The position numbers were made by a program, and so were the translations under genes. A model generated the notes under the pieces. The model had not been told where the DNA came from, made no database searches, and was given only the letters and a program-made list of their open reading frames with translations. From Stagonosporopsis chrysanthemi (taxonomy: Eukaryota > Ascomycota > Dothideomycetes > Pleosporales > Didymellaceae), in assembly GCA_022560025.1 (NCBI GenBank), contig JAFISE010000236.1, forward strand, positions 1-39,347: a DNA stretch of 39,347 bases. The letters run 5' to 3'. Positions within the stretch are counted from its first letter, which is position 1. The number at the start of each line of letters is the position of its first letter. Below are positions 11,901 to 23,214 of this stretch, in pieces.

Positions 11901-14900
11901 TATATTAAGAGTAAGGAAAGAATAATTTTAGAAAGAAAAGTAATTTCAATATTAATAATACTATACGCCTAGTTAGAAAGGCGCTTAGGAAAGCATAGGT
12001 TAAGCATCTAGATCTTTGCAGCGTCTATAGTAGATATTAAGAAAGTCCTAAAGAAAAGAAAATGTATTAATTTTTTCTTAGTCTTCTAAGAATACTTCTA
12101 GAGAAATTACTAGATCTTCCTAAGAGCTTAAAGAGACTAACTAGCACTGTACTAAGATAAAGAAATTTACTACTCTATTAACTTAATTAAGAAGAATAGT
12201 AAGCCTGCTATAATACTACAGGGACTGCTTTATAATATATTATAAGAGAAGCTCCTAGTTTGTTAGTATAAACTAACTAGCTACCTAGACTAAAGACTTA
12301 TCTAAGTTAGTAAGTTAAGTACTATAGCTTTTATTTTCTTTTCTAGAAAACCTTAGAGAAGACAGTACTTTTATACAGACTATTAAGCGTTTAATATAGT
12401 AATAAAAGCAAATAGGTATTTACTTTTATCTATCTATAAAAACTACCATCAATCTTAAAAGCTAGATAATTTATAAAGATAAATATAATTTAATCTATAA
12501 GATCTATATTACTAAAGAAGATGAGTAAAAAATAGCATTCTATACTTGCTTTACACTATGTAAGTAGCTAGTAGCTCTAATTAGGCTAGATAATACTCTA
12601 AGTACCTTCTAAAGATATATTAACTAGGTTCTAAGAGAATACTTAGATAAGTACTACTCTGCTTATAGAGACAATTTAGATAGGTCTTAAACAAACTACA
12701 AATAAAAAGTCTTAAAGTTGTCTTAATACTAAAGAAAGTAAGCTTATAACTTAATAATAGTAAGAGTAAGTTCTAAGTAAAATATACTAAGTACTTAGAT
12801 GTTATTATTAAAGTAGAGAAGATAATCAGTATAGACTTAGAAAAGATCTCTTAGTTTAAGGATTAAGAATTCTTTTAATTAGTAAGAGAAGTTTATAGTT
12901 TTATAGAGTATACAAACTTCTACTATCAGCTTATAAATAACTTCTTATAGATTGCAAAGCTTTTAACTAAGCTTACTAAGAAGAATATTAACTTAAAGTA
13001 GAGACTAAAGTACTTATAGTTTTTAAAGAGCTAAAAACTATATTTAGACTAGAACTTTCTCTTACTAATTTTAACTTAGAGCTAAAAACAATACTTAAGT
13101 GTAATATATTAAGACAAGTACCTAGAGATATACTATCTTATTATAGTTATAATAACTAACTACTTCTAGTAGTATACCTTTCTGTAATAACAACAAAGTA
13201 AACGTTAACTATACTATCTATAATAAGAATATACTTGCTATATTTAAACTCTTTAATAACTAGTTAATTAAACTAAGATAGGTTAAGAGTTTTATAGTTG
13301 TTACTTACTACAAGAACCTAGAGTACTTCTATAGAACCTAGCTACTCTTAGAGTAATATATCTAATAAGTAAGCTTACTAAGCTAGTTTAACCTTATTTT
13401 TATATACTAACTTAGCTTAATTAATAGTTAAGCTAATCTACTATCTAGATAGAAAGAAAACGTTGCTATATCTAAACAAGACAAGTAATATTTAACTAGA
13501 AAGGTTAAACTTTTAAAACTATTTATTTGTATTAAGTAATTAAGAAGGTAGAAAGAAAAAAACAGAAGGTAAAAGCTAAAGTTCTATTTACTATAAATAT
13601 CTATCTTACTACTGTAGTAGTTCTCTTTAAAGTTACTTTAGCAATAATATTAAGTAGCAACTAGCTAACTATTATAGTATAGAAACTATAAAATAAACAC
13701 AGACTATTACCTAAAAATCCTTTTAATATACTAGACAAGTTAAGAACAACCTAGAAAGTAGTAGTAGTAGACAACTCTACATACTAGCTAGCTAAACAAG
13801 CTATAATAGACAGCGCTTAGAAACCTTTCTCTTAGCAAGGTATTAAGGTATCTTTGTCTTAATATCTAATAGACAATTAAATAAGATTATAATACTAAAA
13901 AAGAAATAAGCTCTAGGCTCTAAAGTATTATAAAGTAGAATTATTACTAACACCTACTATAAACTAACTCCTAAGTACCTAGGCAGAGAAAACACCTCTA
14001 CTATGTTTTAAAGAAACTATCTCTAGCTAGAAAAATTATTTATAATCTAAAGATATTTAGAAAACTATAATGTCTATAAGAGACTTAAATTATAGTAAGA
14101 ACTAAAACAAAGCCTATTTAAACTTTTACTACTTCTAGATAAGGTATAGAAGAATATTTCTAAAGACTTTATAATATACCTCTTAGATAGTAGAAGCTTA
14201 AGAAACTTTATAGTAGTTATATATTAGTTGTTAAAATATATAGTCTTAACCTTGCTAATAGACCTTGCTATTACTATAGTAGTAAAAGCGTTTATATTTT
14301 AAGTAGTAGTATACAATTAGATACTAGAAGATATAGTATTTAACTTAGAAGCCTAATTTATAAACGATTTCTAGTATATAATAGTTATAAAGTAAGAAAT
14401 TAATAAGAAATTAGAAACTATGTATTACTCTTAGATAGATAAATCTACTAAATATATAAACTTTGTAGGGAAAAGGTAGCTTAAAGTATTAATTAGCTAA
14501 GACTATAAAGACTTGGTAGTACTTATACTAGTATCTGTAACAACACAGGATGCTAAAAGAGTCTAAAAAGCATAGGTTTCTGCTACAAGAAGTATAGAAA
14601 GACTAAGATAAACTACAAGATTAGATCTCTATTTCTATAGGTCTTGTATAAAAGAATACTTAAAAACTATCTATCTTTACTCTGTAGAGGCACCTCTTCT
14701 TATACTTATTAGACTTAGAGTAGAGTTACGCTAAGTAGAATGTAAGGTTGTACTAAGGTAGATGTTTGTTAGATAATTATTAGAGTTATAAAAGACAAGA
14801 TTACAGCGTTATAGTAGCCTGTATTATAATTTAAACTAGTGTAGCTATAGCTACTAGTATTAGCTTATTCTTTTTTTAGTATAGATATAATATAGATTTT

Positions 14901-15170
14901 GTTTTAAAGATCTAAAAGAAAATATAGATATCTTAAACTAAAAGGTATATAACTTAGTATAAATAGTACTAGCTATAGTAGAAAGATTTAAAGCTATATT
15001 CTAAATAATCTAGGCTAAGATATTAAAGTTATAACAAGCTTTAAAACTCTATATAATTAGGTATAAAAAGAATGTCCTATAGTTAAAAGTTAAAGACAAG
15101 GTATAGTTAAAACAAAGAAACTACTTCTTAAATAATAGAATTAGTTAAAAACTAGATTAATATAACTATA
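11900..15170 (+). pseudogene. Ty3/Gypsy pol relic (RT, RNase H, integrase)
   Basis: The degraded plus-strand frame follows a Gypsy polyprotein in order. Reverse transcriptase: KIAFYTCFTLCK near 12,530-12,566 (intact members have a K-TAFRTRFG-type block), then LREYLDKYY near 12,630-12,655. Connection/RNase H: VREVYSFIEYTNFYYQLIN at about 12,880-12,940, matching 'V..FLGF.NFYRRFI', then LLTKLTKKN. Integrase: a stretch around 14,340-14,465 containing LETMYYSQIDKSTKYIN, the family's 'LSTAYHPQTDGQTE' block. Coding similarity breaks at an inserted LTR (14,536-14,805) and resumes to a KVKDKVWLK-like block near 15,090 if stops are read through. All frames carry many TAA/TAG codons, consistent with RIP. 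No LTR pair of its own was identified. Confidence 0.75.
14536..14805 (-). mobile_element. LTR of family A, inverted, inside the Gypsy integrase
   Basis: On the plus strand this starts TGTAACAACACAGGATGCT, the reverse complement of the end of the solo LTR at 10,896-11,173. It continues with strong inverse similarity (for example GATCTCTATT, TAGGTCTTGTA, AACTATCTATCT) and ends in TTACA at 14,805. The distal third is more diverged. Gypsy integrase similarity is present on both sides, so it was inserted into that element. A precise 5-bp target duplication is not clear (GTATC on the left, GCGTT on the right as drawn), so the right end may be off by some bases. Confidence 0.68.
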
Positions 15171-15399
15171 AGTCTAAGATATACGCTATAAGCAAGCTAG
15201 CTAATAGGCAAGCAAGCTACTTTTACTAAGCCTCTACTAAAGTACTCTTTCTATACTAATATCTTAACAATAACCTATTATTAACACGTCTTAAGAAGCT
15301 TAGATACAGCTTTTACTTTAAGTTCTTAAATAAGACGCAAATCTCTCTTAGTAACGCGCTGCAGCTATCTAAAAAGTGCCTTAAAGTATACTAAGCTAT

Positions 15400-16920
15400 T
15401 AATATACTAGACTGTCTTAACAAAGTAATATTATACTAAACTTGTAAGAGTTAGTAAATAATAAGAAGATAATAATTATAAAGTATAAACTTAAGCTAAA
15501 TACTTGCGTATTTAGCTCTTAGCTAGTAGATATAGCTGCTATAGCTAATTCTCTGCACGCTAAGCGCAATCAAGGCCCTATTAGTACAAACTAGCTTAGC
15601 ACGTTTATAAAGTGTTAGCTAGAGCTTAAAGTAAAGTTTAATTATAGATATAACTATATGTAAGCTCTTTACAAGGGTTAAAGAGTTATATAGAGCTAGT
15701 TTAGCCTAGTAACTAATATTAAAGCTATATATAGTATCTAAGAAAATAATACTTATAACCTTAATAAAATAAGCTTTATAATAAGCTAAATCTTTTTAGA
15801 AGTACTACTTATAGCTTTAGAGAGACAAGAGCGGCTAAAGACAGTCTAGTAAGGCAACTAGAAGTAGATAATAGTAATACAAGGTATTAATATATAGAGA
15901 TAGGCTATTCTACTCTTTATTATCTTTAAGGCATACTACTACCTTTCTAGCTAGTATAAGAAATAACATCTGCTCTGTAACTAGGTTATTAGAGTCTCTA
16001 CTAATATCTCGACTACTAATAGTTATAGTCTTAAGTAGTTAAAGCACCTTAATACGCATACAAAGAAGCAAATTGTTAGTACCTACAAACTGCTAGTTAT
16101 TAATAGCTATAAGAGATACAGCTTACTCTAATTCTAGTAATACTATAAAGATAATAAGATTGTTACTATATATATATATTTTTACTTATTATAGTTTCTA
16201 TAGCTACTTAATATAGATTGTTTTACTTCTTTAAAGCAGGTATATAGGCGCTAAGCTAAAATACCTAAATACAACTATATTACCTACTTTATTAAAACTA
16301 AGTTCTTCTTATAATTTAAAGCAGCTTACACTATAGCATTTGCTCTTAGTAATATCTAAAGAGACTTCTAAGATGTAAGATTAGTCTTCTTTAACCTAAA
16401 ATAGATTATTTTAACTCTTAATATAATGCTACAGACTTTGTTACTACTACTTTCTACTAACAGCAAGCCTTAGTAGTTATAAACTCTTAGTAATACTCTT
16501 AAATTTAAGTTGTAATTAACTCTAATTTAAGAGAAGTATAAGAAGCAGCAGAGTAGCTTACTAAACTCTGTTCTAAGCGCCCTTAAGCACTATATATAGA
16601 GAAGAGTAATTCTATTCTATAAGTTAGTTTTAGTCTAACAAGAAATTAGCAAGCTTTAAGTAGCTAATAAGGCTACTATATAATAAAAATTATATAAAAA
16701 GAAGCAGGTTTAGAAGAAAGAGACTCTAATAGTTAAAGATAAGTAGTAACTAGCAGCTCTAAAGGAGTTTAGAGCGCGTAGTAATTAAAAGAAGATAAAG
16801 AAGTAGGTGCACACTTAAGAGAGTAAGTTAACGTAAACATGCTGTAAAAGGTGCAATTAGACTAGCTACAACGCACAAAAATACAAGATTAATATAGAAC
16901 TAGTCTCTAAATAATATTTT
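15400..16920 (+). pseudogene. pogo/Fot1-like DDE transposase relic, copy 2
   Basis: A second stop-riddled pogo-type transposase on the plus strand. Landmarks in order: a segment like LELKVKFNYRYNY near 15,625-15,660 (end of the DNA-binding domain); NLNKISFIIS at about 15,757-15,786 in place of NFDETGF; INSYKRYS near 16,098-16,120 in place of DGHGSH; and LNIDCFTSLKQVYRRQAK at about 16,209-16,262, where the third catalytic Asp is still present. A coiled, Lys-rich tail follows. The end is a Cys-rich knuckle beginning CCKRC at 16,840, a feature of many fungal pogo transposases. It is more complete at the 3' end than copy 1. Inactive. Confidence 0.78.
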
Positions 16921-18390
16921 ATACTATAGTCTGCTACAAAGTACTAAAGTATAGTGTTTTAGGCTATATTAAGCTAGATTTTAGTAAGGGCTTAGTAAAA
17001 TTAGCTTGCTTATATATTAGCTTGCTTGCTTATTAAGTATATTATAACTTATAAGATTTTATAAGGTTTAATAATCTAAATATTAACTAAGTGTATTTAA
17101 TATAAGAAATACTTCTAGATTATAGTTATTTACTAAGTCCTTAGGTTATAAAGATTATTTTTCTTTAATATACTCTAAGTTAGCTAAATAGACATTTTTT
17201 TAAGAATTTTTGTAATAAATAATCTTTTATAAAGATTATCTAAAGTTCTATTTAAAATTTATTCTTAAACTAAGAGTTTTAATACAACCAATATAGAAAG
17301 GTCTAGATGTCTTTAACTAGACTAAAAAGGTTTTTATTTTTAATAATAATCTTATATTACTAGTAGCTCTTTCTTAGTAGTTAAAGATATATACTAAGCT
17401 ATTAACTAAATTATTTCTTTAGAAATAGAGTCTTTCTACTATTTAGACTTTAATTATTTTGTATAGTCTTTTTTAATTATTCAACTTACATATATTACTA
17501 AGAAATATTAGTAATATAGTCTAAGAGTTTTATAATATAAGGATAATTAGAGATACCTGCTATAAAGTAATATAAGCTTCGACTTAGGCTTTAATAAAAG
17601 CTTATATATTTATTTAGACAGCTAAGTCTTAGAAAACTAAGCGTTTTAAATTTAAAAATAGTACTTTAAGAATAGTATTGTTTTAAAAAACTAGTATATA
17701 CTATAAAAGTAGCTTAACTTTCTATAGCTTATAAGAGAACTTAATCTCTAATATTTTCTAGTACTATACAAGTATTAGCCTATGTTTATATAGCACTATA
17801 AATATTAAAACAAAAGTAACTTACTTAATAAAGCTCTAAAACAAAGTCTACTAACTACTTTATATTATAATTAACTTTGCTATCTATAGTTACATAGTAT
17901 ATTAATAACTATATTTAAGAAAGTTATTAAATTTTATAATAGAAAGCCTGCTACTAAGAGCTATTACTAGTATAAACTAGATAAGCTTTAAAAAAATCTC
18001 TATAGTATAAAAGTTTTCTATCTATAAAAGTAGTAGCTAGAGCTAGGCTAGCTTTATTTCTAGCTTGTAAAGTTTTTACACTCTACTTTTAAAGTAAGAT
18101 AGCTGTATAGCAGAGCTTTAAAGGCTCTAATCTTAAAATATATAAGTACAAAAGAACTAGTTATAGGCCTAGCTTCTTTTAAGCTATTTCTTAGAACTTA
18201 TATATACTAGATAGAAGTTATAGCATTACTAAGTATTTATAGTTTTTATACTATCTTTAAGTACTTAAATATACTATAATTTTAATAGTTATAATCTTAA
18301 TATAGAATAGAAGCTTTTAGTAGAATTTTGTTTAAATTATATAGTTATTTTATTTTAATAGAAATAAATTAAATAATAAACTTTTTATTT
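16921..18390. other. AT-rich block without identifiable gene
   Basis: About 1.5 kb of AT-rich, TpA-rich DNA between the second pogo relic and the GC-normal island. No transposon motif, RNA gene or usable open frame was recognised. Base composition returns to normal between about 18,400 and 18,600. Confidence 0.5.
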
Positions 18391-18846
18391 CTATAATAAG
18401 TACTTAAATCGAAGGTTAAACTTTATATAGATAATTTCTATCAGTATAAGCTGAGATACCACAGCCTTTAATGTGCCTACTATACTAACAAAATTAATGC
18501 TAGGTACTATAGTAGGTCTATACTTACTAATTACCTCCTTTCTCGGCTTCTTGCTGTCTAGCTTCGCTGTTAACTCTTTGCCTGTACTTTTAAAAGGTAA
18601 ACTTAGTGTAGATCTAGTTAGTAAAACGCAAAACGCAACAGCAGGACGCGCAGCCACACAGGCCTCAACCCTGACTCTATCCTATCTATATCCTTGTCTG
18701 TACTATAAAGCTTTCCGACCTATCTAAAAAACTTTTCTGCTGAAACTCAGTATATATTTGTTCTCAGCCACTTCGAAATTTCTAGTTGAGGCCCTTCTAG
18801 ACCTTAAGTCATTCTCAACCCCCCACTCAGCTCCCCAACTATCAGT
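18391..18846 (+). promoter_or_regulatory. Isochore border and presumed promoter of the Zn2Cys6 gene
   Basis: Composition climbs from AT-rich to balanced across this interval, which directly precedes the regulator's ATG. The last 70 bases before the start are C/T-rich (for example TTCTCAACCCCCCACTCAG), common in fungal promoters near transcription starts. Short open frames on both strands here have no recognisable motif. The promoter role is inferred from position. Confidence 0.4.
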
Positions 18847-20442
18847 ATGAGCACCTCGTCATCAGCATCAGAGAAACGCTTAAGATCTGCATGTGACCGC
18901 TGCCGCTCTCAGAAGCTGAGATGCCCACATTCGGTCAGATTTGATGACAATAACGGGTTGTGTAGCAGACCGTGTGCTCGATGCATTAGAGCTGGTGCTC
19001 GGTGCACATTTAGCGAACGATGTAAAAGCGGTCGCCCATCGAAAGCATCTGTCAATGCGGCAAGACAACGAGCATCACAGACAGTTGATGGACCGCTTCT
19101 TAACGATGGTCAGCCCCCGGGACACCTCGAGCCACAGTTCACCGAGGAAGATCTCGCACAGTTTGAGATCGACATCACGATGCTGGATGACATGTCACAG
19201 ACCAATACGGACAGCCGTGCCTCGTCCACTAATACAGACTACTCATCACTTGTCGACACTGCCAGAACGACCCCTCTGGAATATAGCACTATGCATACAG
19301 AGCCTTTGTTGTTCCATCATGAACACGAACATGATATGGAGATAGCTATGTGGCCATCGCTCTCAGAAGTAAGTAGACGGTCCCACTTGACGTGCAAATC
19401 TGCAGAAGTAACGTTATGACAAATGGTTATTACTGATTTAATCTCGGCTAAGAGCAGACGCAAATCGCGCGCCTTACCTCGACTAAAGGGGAAAATGAAC
19501 ACTTGTCAATATTTCTTCGTGGCAGTCACTTCGCATGTCACAGCAAGGCTAACCCGATTTTAGGCACCCAAGTTTGGAACGGCTTCACAGCGTTTAGAGA
19601 ACCTCAATATCTTGCCGCTAAGTTTTTCACGAGGGCTAGGAGACGGGCCTGGTTCCGCTGACGAACAAGACATCATGTCATGTCAATCCTTTCACTCACG
19701 TTATTTCCCAAAACTCTCGGAACTTGGACTGAGAATTTTTCTCTCTTCAAAGAGATACCAGTCGACTGTCGCCGCCAATCAAGACCAGACTACATATATA
19801 AGTCAGGTTGTGGAGGATATGGTTAATCTTTCAGGAGAGGTAATGAATCTGCTGCGTCAGTGTCTACCTTCTCTAGCACTTGTCACCCGGATTACGACCG
19901 AGACCTCCCCGTCCATAAATTTCCGTAAAGATGAAGGTAGTTCTGCAGCGTCTTCTAAAGAATAACCATGCATCAACTAACCTTCTTTTACAGGAACTCA
20001 ATCCAGCTCATGCATCCAAATATCTGGAGTCTTGTTCCTGCTACTCGGGTGCTACACACAAATACTGGACTTTTTCGATGCAGTCTTGGGAGATCTAGCC
20101 CGTAAGCCGCCTGCTGATCAAAAAGAGACGTTAGCACGAACCAAACAGTCGCTGAACGCATCCTTGATCAAGCACACCATCGAGTATTTCTTTTCTCAAG
20201 TTTGTAAAGATCTTGCTGCCTGCGACCAGGCGCAGCATGAGGCAATGCAATCTGAGGTTGTGCAAGAGGAGAGTGACCGTGTACGGCCTTCCGGGTTGGG
20301 CAGTTGGAGGACCATCTTTCTCTCTGAAAAGGCAGTCGACAAAAGCCTGTTAGGCCATGCATTTGAAGAAATTCAACAGAGGGAAAAGGCTCTATTAGAA
20401 CTAACAAGAAAACTTCAATATTTTATAGATGATCATCAGTAG
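18847..20442 (+). CDS. Zn(II)2Cys6 transcription factor, AflR-like organisation
   Basis: Predicted nuclear DNA-binding regulator of the fungal binuclear zinc cluster family. Three exons give 447 aa: 18,847-19,368, 19,564-19,936 and 19,994-20,442. The introns are GT-AG (195 nt from GTAAGT; 57 nt from GTAGTT with a CTAAC branch site) and the phases agree. The zinc cluster lies at residues 16-53 with Cys 16, 19, 26, 43, 46 and 53 (C-x2-C-x6-C-x16-C-x2-C-x6-C). The middle loop is long, and the basic linker CKSGRPSK follows. The C-terminal half contains the hydrophobic segment VLFLLLGCYTQILDFFDAVL, typical of regulators of secondary-metabolite clusters such as the AflR group. No in-frame stop is seen, so it looks intact. 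Its nearest neighbour is a P450 pseudogene, suggesting it once controlled a metabolite cluster. Family call is strong; targets are unknown. Confidence 0.85.
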
Positions 20443-21574
20443 ACTTCGGGTATATCCCAGAGACCAGGACTTTCGGATTATTAACAAACTCTGTTCTCGG
20501 AGCATTAGAATAGTTGGGCTTAGAGAAAACAAACTCACAAAGGGTCCTCAACCGCCCTGAACTTGCTTCATCACTCTCTTTTTACCAACTGCATCATGTG
20601 TTATCTTGATGCTTCTAAGCAAATTCAGTTTCGCCATTGAAGGCCAGCTGTCATAACCTATCGTAGACCTAATGTCTGTCAGAGGGAATGCAAGCCGTCA
20701 GAGTTTTTGTAGTCCAGCTCAAGACAACCATATCGGTAGTTAGGGAGCCTACCCGTGCTTGGTTGGGGGTGTGGCACATGTCAAATGTCACGATTAATTT
20801 TCAATTATATTCTGCTCTTAGCAACAGAACAAACGACTAGGAAGAGCGGTGAATAGATTGCTGGTCATGCATGCTAATACTTGGTTGCATTTGTGTTCGG
20901 GCTAGAGCTTCCTCTTAGCCACCAACTAGTGAACTATAATTGCCTAAGGTTGGTGCGCTAGTCCGTGGCTTATCTCTGATTGGCTAGAAGCAATCTTCGG
21001 CCAATCAGAAGCGGTCCTTGCCGAAGCTCACCAGATCAAGGCCGGTCTATACATTGCAATAAGCACCGATACCACGTATCATTAAAGACACTTTTATCAC
21101 AAAGCTACACTATCAGCATTAGAGAGTTGAGATTTTCGTTTCAAGACGTTATGATTCTGTTATGTCACTGTGCTTGATTCGTAATTCAGTGAAGCCGAAC
21201 CCCTAGGTCTGAGCACAGACCAGCAGAAGGAGCAAAACTACCCGAAAGCTCCGAAAGCACCTGATGTCGTTGATGTTCAAGCTGAAAGAGCAAACGAGTA
21301 GAATTCTGACAGTTCATATTCGGAGAGTTGTAGAGATCTGTGGGAGCGTCCAGTTTTTGTCTGGATCGCAACAAAAAAGCTGAAGGAGAAACATATCAAA
21401 AGGCTACAATTAAGTGGCCGAAAGTGATGACATAAATAATGTGCGTATATCAACTTATATACCAGTCGGGTCGTAGCACGGTTATGGACCAGTACATGTG
21501 TTTCTATGGTACATTGCATAGCTTCGCGAGCCTCTTGAATACCCACCTCAGCCGTCTTCCAGCCTCTACCAGTC
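20443..21574. other. Intergenic region between regulator and P450 relic
   Basis: About 1.1 kb of GC-normal DNA. I see no coding sequence with family motifs; the short open stretches on either strand are isolated. The only clear structure is the CCAAT-box inverted repeat at 20,975-21,009. The right part presumably served as promoter and 5' UTR of the P450 gene. Confidence 0.45.
20975..21009. promoter_or_regulatory. Inverted pair of CCAAT boxes
   Basis: Perfect 10-bp arms, TCTGATTGGC (20,975-20,984) and GCCAATCAGA (21,000-21,009), separated by 15 bp. Each arm contains a consensus CCAAT box, the site bound by the fungal HAP/CBC complex. It lies ~570 bp upstream of the P450 relic's first in-frame ATG. 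Function is inferred from motif only. Confidence 0.5.
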
Positions 21575-23151
21575 ATGAATAACATATTTGTGGTTGTTCC
21601 CCACTGGATACCACTTGAACAATAGTCTATCAACTTGGACAAACGTTCGATACTAGCTGCTGCTTTTGCTGTTTTCTTGAGCTTTGTGTACTTAGTAAGC
21701 TCCTTAAACGAGGTCTTCTTCGGAGTCAAGGCTCCTATCGCTGGATAAAGACACAAGTTGGAGCCAGCATGGCTATTGCGAATGAGGTTCATCCGAGGAA
21801 GCCGAACAGTTTTTAGCGATGGATATAGCAAGGTAAGCTATCACTCATAAATTGCTTGTAAGCGACATCTTGGACATTTAAGACTTACGCAAGGTATAGT
21901 TTAGAAATACTATTTTTAAGATTCGTCGCCTTGGGGCCGATTTGGTCATCGTTCCCAGCAAGTACGTTGATGAAATTCGGATTTTGACCGGAGACAAGAC
22001 AAGAGGGGTCCAGCCATTCATTAATGACTTTTGCGGCGAAATCACCAAGGGCATGACCTTTCTTCACAGCGACTTACAGAATCGCGTCGTTCAGCAGAGA
22101 CTTACCCCTATCCTGGGTACATTAGCTCCCGTCATGAAAAACGAGTTGGACTATGCTTTGCTTAAGGAGATGCCAGGCTGCAGAAGTGAGGTTCACCCTA
22201 TATTCACATTTGTTTTTGAAATGAATCTATCCTCTGACAAGACATACTCGAAAAGAGGCGTGGACTGAGGTCAATATAAATGCTGTCTTAGCTGCGGTTC
22301 TCTCCCGCATTTCCGTCCGCGTGTTTCTTGGTCCCGAAGAATGCAGAAACGAGGAGTGGCTTATAGCTACTGCGGAGTATACAGATCGGGTTTTCAAGAC
22401 AGGCATGATTTTGCGAACATTTCCAAAGCCAATTCGACCTCTCATCGCGCCCTTACTTCCAATGTACTGGGGCTTGCTCAAGAATGTCGCCACCGCTCGC
22501 CGCGTTATCACCAGAATCGTGGAGTCCAGACGGTCTGCTGAGAAAGCGAGCAATGGAGACTATGAGAAGCCTACAGATATCTTGCAGGGCATGCTTGACG
22601 CGGCTAATGAGGAAGAAATATCGTTGGCCAATCTTTCCCAACGTATGCTTATCCTGAGCCTGGCATCAATTTACGCCACCGCGTTGACCATGACTCAAAC
22701 ACTCTATGATCTTTGTGAGCATCCGAAATATTTCGAGCCCATCAGAGAGGAGCTAGTGAGGGTTCTCCGCGAAGACGGTGGATGGGGAAAGACAATTCTC
22801 CACAAGCTCTGGAAACCGAACAGTCTCATCAAAGAATCACAGCGTTTCAGCCCCGTATTCATGCGTAAGTCTTCCACTTCTCTCCTTCCCAGCTATGGTG
22901 ATAATCTTGCCGACTCTGACATTTCACTAGTGACATTCCAACGCATCTTTCATCAATCTATTACCCTCTCAGACGGAACTCACTTCCCATCTGAAACACG
23001 CATTGCCGTCCCAACTCGCTGGATGGCTGCAGTGTATATACACTCGTTTCTCTCTTGCGGTCTCCATGTTGTGACTGAGAGATTCCTACGAAATATTGTC
23101 CGAGCGATCAACCTTTCGCACCGAATTGGTGTACTTGAGCCCGATACATAG
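21575..23151 (+). pseudogene. Cytochrome P450 pseudogene (CYP68 / ent-kaurene-oxidase-like), truncated
   Basis: Relic of a membrane-bound heme monooxygenase of fungal secondary metabolism. Exons: ~21,575-21,832, 21,900-22,185, 22,256-22,864 and 22,931 onward; the three GT-AG introns (67, 70 and 66 nt) keep phase. Exon 1 encodes the N-terminal anchor (ILAAAFAVFLSFVYLV) and hinge (KAPIAG). It is interrupted by TAG at 21,623 and TAA at 21,746, the latter where relatives have a Tyr (G-Y-R). Exons 2-3 read GADLVIVPSKYVDEIR, KGMTFLHSDLQNRV, the I-helix region ILSLASIYATALTMTQ and the K-helix ExxR as KESQR. Exon 4 starts in phase (TLSDGTHFPSETRIAVP) and then loses similarity. The heme-binding Cys block (FxxGxxxCxG) is absent in every frame before the AT-rich block at ~23,215. 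The subfamily is a judgement from memory. It cannot make a working enzyme. Confidence 0.85.
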
Positions 23152-23214
23152 GCCAAAACTCTGCGATGAGGATAAGAGATAAGCTCGGCCATCTACGTTC
23201 TGGCTACAAACACT
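23152..23214. other. Short GC-normal remnant after the P450 relic
   Basis: About 60 bases between the last in-frame stop and the AT-rich block. It may hold scrambled remains of the missing P450 3' exon, but no heme motif is seen. Confidence 0.3.

Noticed and set aside
18391..18727. Overlapping 88- and 84-codon frames on opposite strands
   Set aside because: No motifs, partly in the isochore border, and directly upstream of the regulator start; more likely promoter. The plus-strand frame does have a hydrophobic start, so a small secreted peptide is not fully excluded.
21277..21831. 184-codon open frame on the minus strand
   Set aside because: It lies antisense to P450 exon 1 and its promoter; the plus strand shows clear P450 similarity there and the minus-strand protein has no family motif.
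22931..23151. Possibility that the last P450 exon continues to a heme motif through another intron
   Set aside because: No FxxGxxxCxG pattern was found in any plus-strand frame before the AT-rich block at ~23,215. A faint alternative frame near 23,080 lacks it too.
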